Part shown: positions 25,436-32,837 of the stretch, in pieces
How positions within the stretch are numbered: the stretch's first letter is position 1
Layout of the letters: each line of letters begins with the position of its first letter
NCBI RefSeq assembly: GCF_014202275.1
Contig: NZ_JACHGF010000003.1
Span: 248,001-312,000 of the forward strand
DNA length: 64,000 nucleotides
Origin: Rhabdobacter roseus
GTDB taxonomy: Bacteria > Bacteroidota > Bacteroidia > Cytophagales > Spirosomataceae
Direction: 5' to 3'
Translations under genes and position numbers: made by a program
The notes under the pieces: model-generated
What the model was told of the DNA's origin: nothing
Seen by the model: only the letters and a program-made list of their open reading frames with translations
Databases searched by the model: none

Positions 25436-26173
25436 TCACTTAGGCTCAAAGAGCTGGATGGTGTAGTCGAGCAGGGCGGTGCCACCGGGCTGGCCGTGGC
25501 CGGGGATAACCACCTGCACGTCGGGGTACTTGGCTTTTAGTTTGGCTACGGTGGCGGGCCAGGCGGCTACGTTGGCGTCGCCCAGGTAGCCTTTGCTGGC
25601 GTCAACCTCTTTGATCAGGCAGCCGCCGAATAGTACTTTTTCGCTGGGAAAGTACCCAATGGTGTTGTCGCGGGTGTGGCCTTCACCGGGAAACTCCAGG
25701 ATCACTTTCTTCCTCCCTACTTTAAGCTCCAGCACGTTATCAAAGCCGCGCTGAGGCACGACGTACTTTTCCGCGGCGGCGGCCCGGATGGTGGCGTGGC
25801 CAGCGTAGGAAGGAATGCCGCGCCGGTGAAATTCAGCCAGGCCGCCCAGGCAGTCGGCGTGAAAATGGGTGGGAATGACCGCCACCACCCTACAGCCCAG
25901 GGTACTTTTGATCCAGTCGAGCAGCTCGGCCGAGGTGGAGTCCTGGCCGGGGGTGTCGAAGACAATCGCCTCCTTTTTATCCACCACCACCATGCCGTTG
26001 CAAGGTACCTTGCCAAAGCTCTCGGTTTGGAGGAAGGTAGTGTGCCGGTACACGTTATTTTTGAGCTTCTCCACCACCAGCGTTGGGGAGGTATAGCTTT
26101 GGGCGACGGCGGGTGAGACCAGGTACGCGCTGATCACCAGGGCGAGGCCGAGAAGAAGGGGTAGTTTGGGCAT
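25436..26173 (-). CDS. Subclass B1 metallo-beta-lactamase
   Basis: Periplasmic zinc hydrolase of 245 residues with a signal peptide (LGLALVISAYLVSPAVAQ). All six B1 ligands are present: H103, H105 and D107 in THFHADCLGG, H166 in GEGHTRDN, C185 in FGGCLIK and H226 in IPGHGQ. Length, the post-ligand Cys108 and K188 in GGCLIK match chromosomal B1 enzymes of Bacteroidota. These typically hydrolyse penicillins, cephalosporins and often carbapenems, though activity here is predicted only. No mobile element or integron is nearby, so it looks intrinsic. It lies 85 bp after the LytTR regulator gene on the same strand. Confidence 0.92.
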   Translation of the reverse strand: MPKLPLLLGLALVISAYLVSPAVAQSYTSPTLVVEKLKNNVYRHTTFLQTESFGKVPCNGMVVVDKKEAIVFDTPGQDSTSAELLDWIKSTLGCRVVAVIPTHFHADCLGGLAEFHRRGIPSYAGHATIRAAAAEKYVVPQRGFDNVLELKVGRKKVILEFPGEGHTRDNTIGYFPSEKVLFGGCLIKEVDASKGYLGDANVAAWPATVAKLKAKYPDVQVVIPGHGQPGGTALLDYTIQLFEPK

Positions 26174-26258
26174 GAGGGCTTTTTTGGTTTTAGAGAAGAC
26201 AGCCCTAAATTAAGCGTTAGATTGCTATATTAATGAACTTCTCACTACTATTTCTACC

Positions 26259-26945
26259 TCAGCCAATCCGCCGCAGCAACTCCTCGCGGTAGGTAGCCGA
26301 CCAGGGTACTTTCACCCCGGCCACGGTGAGCTGGTGCCGCTCAATTTTTTCTACAAAATCCAGCGAAACCACGTACGACTTATGCACCCGTACAAACCGC
26401 TCCGCCGGAAGCCGCTGCAAGGCTTCGGTGAGGGTCATGCGGGTCAGGGTAGTTTGGTGGGTTTCGTAAAAAGTCAGGTAGTTGTCGTCGGCTTTCAGGT
26501 ACCGCAGCGCCGCCAGGTCCACCCGCACCCAGTCGTAGCCATCTTTCACAAAAAGGTACCTGCCCGCGGCCTCCAGCTGCTCCGATACCCGCCCGCAGGC
26601 CTGCAAAAAACGGCTGAGGCCAATGGGCTTGAGCAGGTAGTCGGTCGCGGCCAGCTCAAAACCCTCGACGGCGTAGTGGGGATACGCGGTGGTGAAAATA
26701 ATGCGCGCCTGGGTACCTATTAGTCGCGCCACTTCCAGCCCCGAGAGGTCAGGCATTTCGATATCCAGGAAAACCAAATCCAGCGGGTGGCGCTGCAGGT
26801 AAGCCAGGGCTTCGGTGGCGCTGGTGAAGGTACCTTGCAGGTCCAGGTAAGGTACCTTGGCCGCGTGCGCGGCGATCACGCTCAGGCCAATGGGCTCGTC
26901 GTCGACGGCCACGCAACGGATTTTCCGAAGGGTACCTTCACTCAC
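26259..26945 (-). CDS. LytTR-family response regulator
   Basis: 228 residues. The receiver domain (about 8-125) has acidic residues D15/D16, the phospho-acceptor D61 in VFLDIEMPDLSG, the Thr in IIFTTAY and the Lys in YLLKPIG. A LytTR DNA-binding domain follows (VRVDLAALRYLKADDNYLTFY, RFVRVHKSYVVSLDFVEKIE). The start is a GTG at 26945 whose bases overlap the TGA stop of the thioredoxin-like gene (GTGA), so translation is coupled. Its partner is the histidine kinase encoded two genes upstream. Confidence 0.94.
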   Translation of the reverse strand: MSEGTLRKIRCVAVDDEPIGLSVIAAHAAKVPYLDLQGTFTSATEALAYLQRHPLDLVFLDIEMPDLSGLEVARLIGTQARIIFTTAYPHYAVEGFELAATDYLLKPIGLSRFLQACGRVSEQLEAAGRYLFVKDGYDWVRVDLAALRYLKADDNYLTFYETHQTTLTRMTLTEALQRLPAERFVRVHKSYVVSLDFVEKIERHQLTVAGVKVPWSATYREELLRRIG

Positions 26946-28435
26946 AGTAGCTGCTCGATTTGCTGGTATAATGCTTCTTGGTCGGACGGACGCCGCGCCT
27001 GGATCGTCACGATGCGGCCGTTTTTATCCACTAAGATATAGGATGGAAACTGGAAAGTACCCGTGGGGGCGTACATTTCGCGCAGGTACTTTTCCAGCTC
27101 CTTCCCGGCCAGGAGGTGCTCGCCCGTAAGCTGGTAGAAAGCGATGGTCTCGCGCCAGCGTTTTTCGGGCTGCGGGCTGTGCTCTACGGCCACGTACACA
27201 AAGTCGACGGGTTGGCCCTGAAAGCGCTCTTTTAGCTTCGGATTGTGGGCAAATTCGGCTCGGCACGGCCCGCACCAGGTACCCCACAGGTCAATATAAA
27301 CGACCCGCCCCCGGTGGCGCGCCAGGATCGAGTCCAGCGAAGGTACCTGCGGCGATTCCGGTACAAACGAAATACCGGGCATATCCTGCTGGGCTTGGGC
27401 GACGCTAGCCAGGTAGGGCTTCATGTGGGTTTCTACTTCAGCCCGGTAGCTACTGTGGGGAAAGCGCCGGGTGAAATCGTCGTAGGCTTCCTGCAAGTAC
27501 TCCAAGTCCCCCTGGTAGATACCGTGCACCAGGAAGGCGGCCAGGGCGCTTTCCAGCGCGCGCCCGCGCAGGCCGTAGTGCAGGGCCGTGTACTCCCAGT
27601 AGCGTCGGCCTTTTTGCCGTACGTCCTGGTTTACTTCCGCAAAGGGTTTCTTAAAAATGGTTTCGGCTAGTTGCCGGAACTCCTCCCGGGTGGCCGCCTG
27701 GTACTCCAGGTAGCGCGGGTAGTAGGCCAGGGTCGTTTGGTAGTGGTAGCTCTCCAGCGCCAGCGTATCCGACAAGTCCAGGCCCCGATGCGCTTCTACC
27801 AAAGTACCCCGCCAGGCTTCCTGCCCGTGCCGGGATAGGTTGCGGCCGGCCCAGACGCCATTTTTCCAGATCAAATCCCAGAGCTTGCTGGTGGCAAAGA
27901 AGCGAATCTCCGCCGCCGTAATGCGGCGGAAGGTACCTGACAGGGTACTTGAGGTACTTTCAAGTTGGCCCAGGGCTGCCCGCTGGTTCTGTTGGATGGT
28001 GGCCAGGATTTCGTCGGGGGCCGTGAGGGTATCGGTCCAGGTTTGTGGTTCAAGCCGGGAGAAAGTGAGCCCCAGGCGGCGGCGCAGCTCATTTTCTTGC
28101 CCCAAAGTACCCCCAAAATCGGTCGTTTTCAACGAATCTTGTGCATTGAGCCGAACGGAAAGCGACCGCCCCGGCTCGGCGTATAGGTGCAGCCGGGTAC
28201 CGGCATAATCCAGAAAAATGGTCTGGGGTTTCGTCACGGGTACTTCCAGTGAAAATTGCCCCTGCGCGTCGGTTTTGATTTCCACGGAATTGGCCGGATA
28301 GTACCAGCAGTCGTAGGGTACATTTACTACCAAAAAAGTACCCGGCGGGCTCGAAAGTACCTGTCCCGAAAGCGTCATCTGCGCGCGCGCTACGGTAACC
28401 GCGCCAAGCGCGATCCCAAGAAGTAATAGTCGCAT
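26942..28435 (-). CDS. Exported TlpA-like thiol-disulfide oxidoreductase
   Basis: 497 residues with signal peptide (LLLGIALGAVTVARAQ). Residues ~20-110 form a beta-sandwich like the DUF4369 domain often fused to thioredoxins (MTLSGQVLSSPPGTFLVVNV). A helical middle (~110-365) follows. The C-terminal thioredoxin domain has active-site WCGPC (cysteines 388 and 391) and the cis-proline site FQFPSYILVDK. It would reduce or isomerise disulfides outside the cytoplasm. It is unusual in lying inside a two-component operon: 13 bp after the kinase gene and overlapping the response regulator by 4 bases. That suggests it takes part in sensing envelope redox or cell-wall state. Confidence 0.9.
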   Translation of the reverse strand: MRLLLLGIALGAVTVARAQMTLSGQVLSSPPGTFLVVNVPYDCWYYPANSVEIKTDAQGQFSLEVPVTKPQTIFLDYAGTRLHLYAEPGRSLSVRLNAQDSLKTTDFGGTLGQENELRRRLGLTFSRLEPQTWTDTLTAPDEILATIQQNQRAALGQLESTSSTLSGTFRRITAAEIRFFATSKLWDLIWKNGVWAGRNLSRHGQEAWRGTLVEAHRGLDLSDTLALESYHYQTTLAYYPRYLEYQAATREEFRQLAETIFKKPFAEVNQDVRQKGRRYWEYTALHYGLRGRALESALAAFLVHGIYQGDLEYLQEAYDDFTRRFPHSSYRAEVETHMKPYLASVAQAQQDMPGISFVPESPQVPSLDSILARHRGRVVYIDLWGTWCGPCRAEFAHNPKLKERFQGQPVDFVYVAVEHSPQPEKRWRETIAFYQLTGEHLLAGKELEKYLREMYAPTGTFQFPSYILVDKNGRIVTIQARRPSDQEALYQQIEQLL

Positions 28436-28448
28436 AAGTATAGATTAG

Positions 28449-29516
28449 TTAAGATTCTTGAAGCTGCATACGTAAGGCTACCCGGTAGTGTTCGGCGTCT
28501 TCGGTCAGGGTCAGCTGGTACCTACCAGGATAAAGTAGTTCCAGGCGCTTCTGCGTGTGGAGCAGGCCCGTCCCCTGCCCTTTTTGCCCAGCCCGGCTAG
28601 GCAGTACGCTGTTTTCCAGTAGAAAATCGAGTTGCCCGTTTTCAATCACTAAGCGGAGCGACACGAAGCACGGCTGGTCCATGCTGATGCCGTACTTAAA
28701 GGCATTTTCAATGAATGGAATCAGGAGCAAAGGTGCTATCAGGGCTGGCTTTCCGTCGGAGTGCAGTTGCGTGTCGACCCGGATCGCGTCCCGCTCGGGT
28801 AGGCGGAGACGCTGCAAACGCAGGTAGTCTTCCGTGAATTTTAGCTCCTCGGCCAGCGGCACGTAGTCTTGCTGCGCCTCCCGCAGGGTGTAGCGCATCA
28901 GGCTAGCCAATTGCTCGATGCTCTCGGCCGTACGCCCGGCTTGCTCATAGAGGGCCGTGCCGTAAATGCTGTTGAGAGTATTGAAGAAAAAGTGCGGATT
29001 TACCTGCTCCTTCAACGCCCGGAGCTCGGCCTCCGACCGGTGCATCCGCTGCTCGGCTTCCTGAATGCGCCGCTGAACCGCATCCCGCAGTAACGCATAG
29101 GCGCCGCTATACACGGCCAAAACCACGAAAGGCCCCAAAGTACCCCCGGGCTGCAGCCCCAACTTCCAGTGGTTGAACCAAACCAGCAGTACCTGAAACG
29201 CTACGCCCGTCAGCAACGCACTGCCCACAAAGTAGCGCAGCGGCCGCCGCCGGAAAACCACGTGGTAGTTGGCCTCCACCAGAAAAGTACCCACCAGCAC
29301 CACCAGCCAAACTACCTGGTAGTAGTTGTGGTTGACGAAACGCTCCCACGGCGTGTAGGGGCTACCGTCTTCGTTAAAAATATATGGGCCGTTTTTTTGT
29401 ACTTCGTACCCGTACGTGAGGGCGTCGTTGAGGGTAAGTACCACCCACACGGCCAGCGCGTGGAGCAGCCATTGCTGCCAAAAAGAGGGACGACGAATAG
29501 CAACTTTGAAACGCAT
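28449..29516 (-). CDS. LytS-type sensor histidine kinase
   Basis: 355 residues. Four hydrophobic segments (WLLHALAVWVVLTL, YYQVVWLVVLVGTFLV, FVGSALLTGVAFQVLLVW, FVVLAVYSGAYALL) form the membrane sensor, followed by a coiled linker (QEAEQRMHRSEAELRALKEQ). The His_kinase motif has the phospho-accepting H175 in NPHFFFNTLNSI, then ELKFTEDYLRLQRLRL. The ATPase domain has LLIPFIENAFKYGI and GTGLLHTQKRLELLY. It is the first gene of the operon with the thioredoxin-like and LytTR genes. A repeat of GGGAACGT upstream (29601, 29631) may be an autoregulatory site. Confidence 0.94.
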   Translation of the reverse strand: MRFKVAIRRPSFWQQWLLHALAVWVVLTLNDALTYGYEVQKNGPYIFNEDGSPYTPWERFVNHNYYQVVWLVVLVGTFLVEANYHVVFRRRPLRYFVGSALLTGVAFQVLLVWFNHWKLGLQPGGTLGPFVVLAVYSGAYALLRDAVQRRIQEAEQRMHRSEAELRALKEQVNPHFFFNTLNSIYGTALYEQAGRTAESIEQLASLMRYTLREAQQDYVPLAEELKFTEDYLRLQRLRLPERDAIRVDTQLHSDGKPALIAPLLLIPFIENAFKYGISMDQPCFVSLRLVIENGQLDFLLENSVLPSRAGQKGQGTGLLHTQKRLELLYPGRYQLTLTEDAEHYRVALRMQLQES

Positions 29517-29600
29517 GGGCTTGTTGTTTGTTTCAAAGTAACCGCTCCGCCGCGAGAGCTAAAAATAAAAGGGGTGAAAGTACCTGGATTTGGGGTGTAG

Positions 29601-29640
29601 GGGAACGTGATGCTATTACTATTCCCATACGGGAACGTTG
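29601..29640. promoter_or_regulatory. Direct repeat upstream of the kinase operon, possible LytTR site
   Basis: GGGAACGTGA (29601-29610) and GGGAACGTTG (29631-29640) repeat with a 30-base period, about three helical turns. They lie 85-124 bases upstream of the kinase start. LytTR regulators usually bind pairs of short direct repeats, so this is a candidate operator; the spacing is longer than usual and no other copy was found. Confidence 0.3.
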
Positions 29641-29746
29641 CACGTGTTAAAAAAACGCTGTTTATCCAAGTACCACTGCTTCCCTTTATGTAAAATAGCT
29701 CTTCTATTTTACCATATAGTTGGTGTGATATTAGGCACTAATCGTG

Positions 29747-29754
29747 TATATTTG
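29747..29754 (+). promoter_or_regulatory. Candidate -7 promoter box for the zeta-like module
   Basis: TATATTTG matches the Bacteroidota TAnnTTTG -7 box and lies about 48 bases upstream of the start at 29803. A TTGG at 29720-29723 could be the -33 region, though the spacing is slightly long. Confidence 0.4.
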
Positions 29755-29802
29755 ACATATAAGCCATTGAAGATCGACTAAAATATTTAGAAGGGCATTA
29801 GT

Positions 29803-30030
29803 ATGGAACTACAGGAAAGAGCAATGCAGTACGTAGAAGAACAGATTCCTGAACTGGCTGAGCAAGCTACCCGGCAAGCCTTTTGGCACACGCTCGCTTC
29901 GGGTGATTCTGTTGTGGTTGCTCACGAAGGTAAACTCTGGGAGGTATTTCCTGACGGTAACCGGAAGTTTGTTAAAGACATTACCGCTCCTTCGTTCGTT
30001 CAAAAACGTCAATTTACGATTTCCTCCTAA
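29803..30030 (+). CDS. Small protein, possible antitoxin partner of the zeta-like protein
   Basis: 75 residues, no signal peptide. The N-terminal part is an amphipathic helix (MELQERAMQYVEEQIPELAEQA); the rest looks like a small beta unit (SGDSVVVAHEGKLWEVFPDG). I do not recognise a named family. Its stop overlaps the next start by one base (TAATG), so the two are translationally coupled, as in toxin-antitoxin pairs. The sequence is more AT-rich than the surroundings. An antitoxin role is inferred from context alone. Confidence 0.75.
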   Translation: MELQERAMQYVEEQIPELAEQATRQAFWHTLASGDSVVVAHEGKLWEVFPDGNRKFVKDITAPSFVQKRQFTISS

Positions 30031-30758
30031 TGAGCGTCCGACGATTACGACTATTTGCCGGCCCCAATGGTTCGGGAAAAAGTACGATAAAGTCGGTCAT
30101 TCCCCCTAATTTACTAGGCTACTATCTCAATCCTGATGAAATTGAAAAAGAAGTACAGAATCGAGGATTTTATGATCTACGTGAGCTGAATCTGACGATC
30201 ACTCGGGAAGAGATAATTTCTTTTTTTGAAAAACATCCTTTGCTTAATCGTACGGAGGAAGCACATCTCATTGATAACATAACACTGGTTGAAGGTAACC
30301 TTATCAACTTTGGCGACGTGAGCTTTAATGCTTATCTAAGTGCTATTTTGACAGACTTTCTTCGACAACAATTCATCCTCCTTAAACAAAGCTTTACGTT
30401 TGAATCAGTAATGTCTTCTCCTGATAAGCTACGCACACTAGCTCAGGCACGCGCTTGTGGCTTTCGGACCTACCTGTATTATGTTGCAACGGAAGACCCA
30501 TTGATTAATCTTAGCCGCATACGACACCGAGTGCGCATGGGAGGCCATGCCGTACCCGAAGAAAAAGTAATAGAGCGGTATTACCGCTCACTAGACTTGT
30601 TACTTGATGCCATCCGGCTGAGCAATAGGGCGTACATTTTTGATAATTCCGGCGATTCCAAAGTTTGGATAGCTGAAGTAGCAGAAAGTTCTTCTTTGGA
30701 ATTAAAAACCGATCAAGTACCTGCTTGGGTAAAACGGTATATTCTGGATAAGCTCTGA
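30030..30758 (+). CDS. Zeta-toxin-like P-loop kinase
   Basis: 242 residues. The N-terminal Walker A is RLRLFAGPNGSGKST (about residues 5-19), followed by YYLNPDEIEKE, FTFESVMSS and ARACGFRTYLYYVATEDP. This order is typical of the zeta-toxin/UDP-N-acetylglucosamine kinase-like family (AGPNGSGKST...NPDxI...xExxxS). Zeta toxins phosphorylate UDP-GlcNAc and block cell-wall synthesis, but many chromosomal relatives are uncharacterised, so toxicity is not assured. It overlaps the small upstream gene by one base. AT-richer composition and few GTAC motifs point to acquisition by transfer. The stop at 30758 faces the minus-strand terminator at 30822-30849. Confidence 0.88.
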   Translation: MSVRRLRLFAGPNGSGKSTIKSVIPPNLLGYYLNPDEIEKEVQNRGFYDLRELNLTITREEIISFFEKHPLLNRTEEAHLIDNITLVEGNLINFGDVSFNAYLSAILTDFLRQQFILLKQSFTFESVMSSPDKLRTLAQARACGFRTYLYYVATEDPLINLSRIRHRVRMGGHAVPEEKVIERYYRSLDLLLDAIRLSNRAYIFDNSGDSKVWIAEVAESSSLELKTDQVPAWVKRYILDKL

Positions 30759-30821
30759 GCAAGGATAGTGCTGGTTTTGTAACTGTACAAGCTGTTGGAA
30801 AGAGATTAATCATTAAAAAAC

Positions 30822-30849
30822 CGCCGGTACCTATGCCCAGGTACCGGCG
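30822..30849 (-). terminator. Rho-independent terminator of the phosphatase gene
   Basis: 11-base perfect arms (CGCCGGTACCT and complement) with a 6-base loop, followed on the minus strand by a run of six T. It lies 31 bases beyond the stop of the phosphatase gene at 30880. Confidence 0.85.
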
Positions 30850-30879
30850 ATGCGGCAAAAATAACCAACTACCTTCTTA

Positions 30880-32679
30880 CTACTTCACAATCGTCAGTTG
30901 ATCTTTTACGTTTCCTTCGGGGTCCAGGCAGCGGTATTCGAGCTTGTTGCCCGTGATCCGGAGGTGCTGGTAGAGCGGGCCGTCGGGGTACCTTACCAGG
31001 GCGTACTCTTCGGCGGGCCAGGTATCCTGCTTGCCTTCGATACTAATTGACATAGTGTAAATGGTACCCTGCGCGGGCGAGGCCACGGCCTTTTGGGCGT
31101 GCATGGGCTTGGTACGTAGGTAGTAGTGCATGTGCCCACTCATGACCATGTCGACGTGGTACTTGTCGAACAAAGTACCCCACTCGGCCACGATCTCGTC
31201 GTAAGGCTCCACGAAGTTGTAGGGCGGAAAGTGCAGCATCACAAACTTCCACTGGGCCTTCGAGTCGCGCAGCTGTTTTTCCATCCAGGCCGTTTGGGCC
31301 GCGATGGGCTGCGTCACGTCCATCATCAGGTAGAGAGCGTTTTGATAGGTAAAGGCGTAGGTCATTTCCGCAGGTACCTGCTCGGGGCCGTTGGTAGGCA
31401 GGCTGAATTGTTCGCGGTACATCCAGGCACCGAGGCCGTCCTGGCTGTCGTGGTTGCCCGGAATGGGCATCAGCGGCCGGGACCAGAACACCTCGCCCGA
31501 GTACTGAAAAAGCTCGTCCCACTCGTCGCGGTTCAGACCGGTACTCACCAGGTCGCCCACAATAGAGAAGAAGGCCGTTTCGGGATGGCGCTGGAAGGCT
31601 TTCTGGGCCATAGCACCCCACACGGGCGACTTGTGCGTATCGCCAAACCAGATGAACGAAAACGGCTCCGAAGTACCCTGAGCAGCCGTTTTGAAAGAGG
31701 CCGTTTCCGACCACTCGCCTTGTTTGCTTCCTACGCGGTAGTGGTAGGTCGTGCCGGGCGTCAGGTTTTTGAGCTGGGCCGTAAAGCGGTGTACGTAGCG
31801 GTCGTTGCGCAGGAGGCGGTCTTCCATTTTGTACACCGCCGCCGACGTACGTAGGGTGTCGGAGGTACCTTCGAGCCAGTAAAGTACCTCGCCATCGGCC
31901 ACGGAAGGGTGGGTACGCCACTGCACGGCCACGGTACGGGCCGGGTCGTCGCTCCAGCTGAGGAGCACCTGGTCGGGTCGGGCGGAGGAGGGGTACTTGG
32001 TTTCGCGGAAGGCACCTACTACGTGCGCTTCGCGGGCGCGGCCCCGGATGGTCGTAAAGAGCGTATGCCCCACCAGCGGCTCGGGTACTTCGGTGAGCAC
32101 GAGCTCGTCCCAATCGTGGTAGGTAAAGGCGCCCAGCCGCATGGTATCCAGGTGCTGGTTTTCGGGAAAAATACCGGAGATCTTCACCGCGCCACCCGAG
32201 GTACTTTGGGGCCCCACCGTGATGAAGTACACCGGGCGGTGCTTGTCGAAGCCGTTGATCCCCAGCTTCACGCTTCCTTTTTCAAAATTCTTTTGCCAAA
32301 CTTCGTAGGTGTACTCTTCATTCCGAACGACCATGTCGGTTTTCTGAAAACCGCTTTCGGGCAGCCAGAACGGTACTACCTTTTGGTCTACATGCCGCAT
32401 GAGCGACACCGTTACGGGCTGGTCTACCTCGAAGGTCCAGTAGCGGGTGGCCAGTACTTTTTTCTCCTCGGCGGTCAGGGTAGCGAGCAGGTACGCCTGG
32501 CTGATCGTATCGAGCTGCGCGGGCGTGAGGGATTCGTAGAGCCGTGTCACGACGGCGTCCATGACGTCTTTGACGGTACTTCCCGAGGGGGCAGAGGGGG
32601 TTTGGCAGGCTGTTAAGTACAGTAAGCCCAGCGCCACGAGCGCAAAGTACCCTTTCCCCATTTTTTGATTTTTATTCAT
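30880..32679 (-). CDS. Purple-acid-phosphatase-like metallophosphoesterase lipoprotein
   Basis: 599 residues from the ATG at 32679; an ATG at 32700 would add seven. The signal peptide ends in a lipobox (LGLLYLTAC), so it is membrane-anchored. An N-terminal beta-rich region (~40-225) precedes a fibronectin-like purple acid phosphatase N-domain (VLLSWSDDPARTVAVQWRTH, GTTYHYRVG). The catalytic domain has WFGDTH, SIVGDLVS, PGNHDSQDG, MLHFPPYN and MSGHMHYYL, covering the dimetal ligands. It follows the SusD gene at 32838 but is separated from it by a terminator, so it has its own promoter or is read at a low level. It probably frees phosphate from organic phosphoesters. Confidence 0.9.
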   Translation of the reverse strand: MNKNQKMGKGYFALVALGLLYLTACQTPSAPSGSTVKDVMDAVVTRLYESLTPAQLDTISQAYLLATLTAEEKKVLATRYWTFEVDQPVTVSLMRHVDQKVVPFWLPESGFQKTDMVVRNEEYTYEVWQKNFEKGSVKLGINGFDKHRPVYFITVGPQSTSGGAVKISGIFPENQHLDTMRLGAFTYHDWDELVLTEVPEPLVGHTLFTTIRGRAREAHVVGAFRETKYPSSARPDQVLLSWSDDPARTVAVQWRTHPSVADGEVLYWLEGTSDTLRTSAAVYKMEDRLLRNDRYVHRFTAQLKNLTPGTTYHYRVGSKQGEWSETASFKTAAQGTSEPFSFIWFGDTHKSPVWGAMAQKAFQRHPETAFFSIVGDLVSTGLNRDEWDELFQYSGEVFWSRPLMPIPGNHDSQDGLGAWMYREQFSLPTNGPEQVPAEMTYAFTYQNALYLMMDVTQPIAAQTAWMEKQLRDSKAQWKFVMLHFPPYNFVEPYDEIVAEWGTLFDKYHVDMVMSGHMHYYLRTKPMHAQKAVASPAQGTIYTMSISIEGKQDTWPAEEYALVRYPDGPLYQHLRITGNKLEYRCLDPEGNVKDQLTIVK

Positions 32680-32769
32680 CCTTTCTTTTACTAGGTCCAT
32701 CTACTTTTAAAATATACTATAACGACCTTAATTTCAGTCAAATAATTAATGATCAACGGTTTTAAAAAA

Positions 32770-32804
32770 TTTAGAGACGGGTAGACATCGCCCCCGTCTC
32801 TAAA
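32770..32804 (-). terminator. Rho-independent terminator after the SusCD operon
   Basis: 12-base perfect arms (TTTAGAGACGGG and complement) with an 11-base loop, then an A/T-rich tail that reads as a T-run on the minus strand. It lies 34 bases beyond the SusD stop. Confidence 0.85.
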
Positions 32805-32837
32805 TAAACTAACCTAATCAATCTATTTATCTATCCA

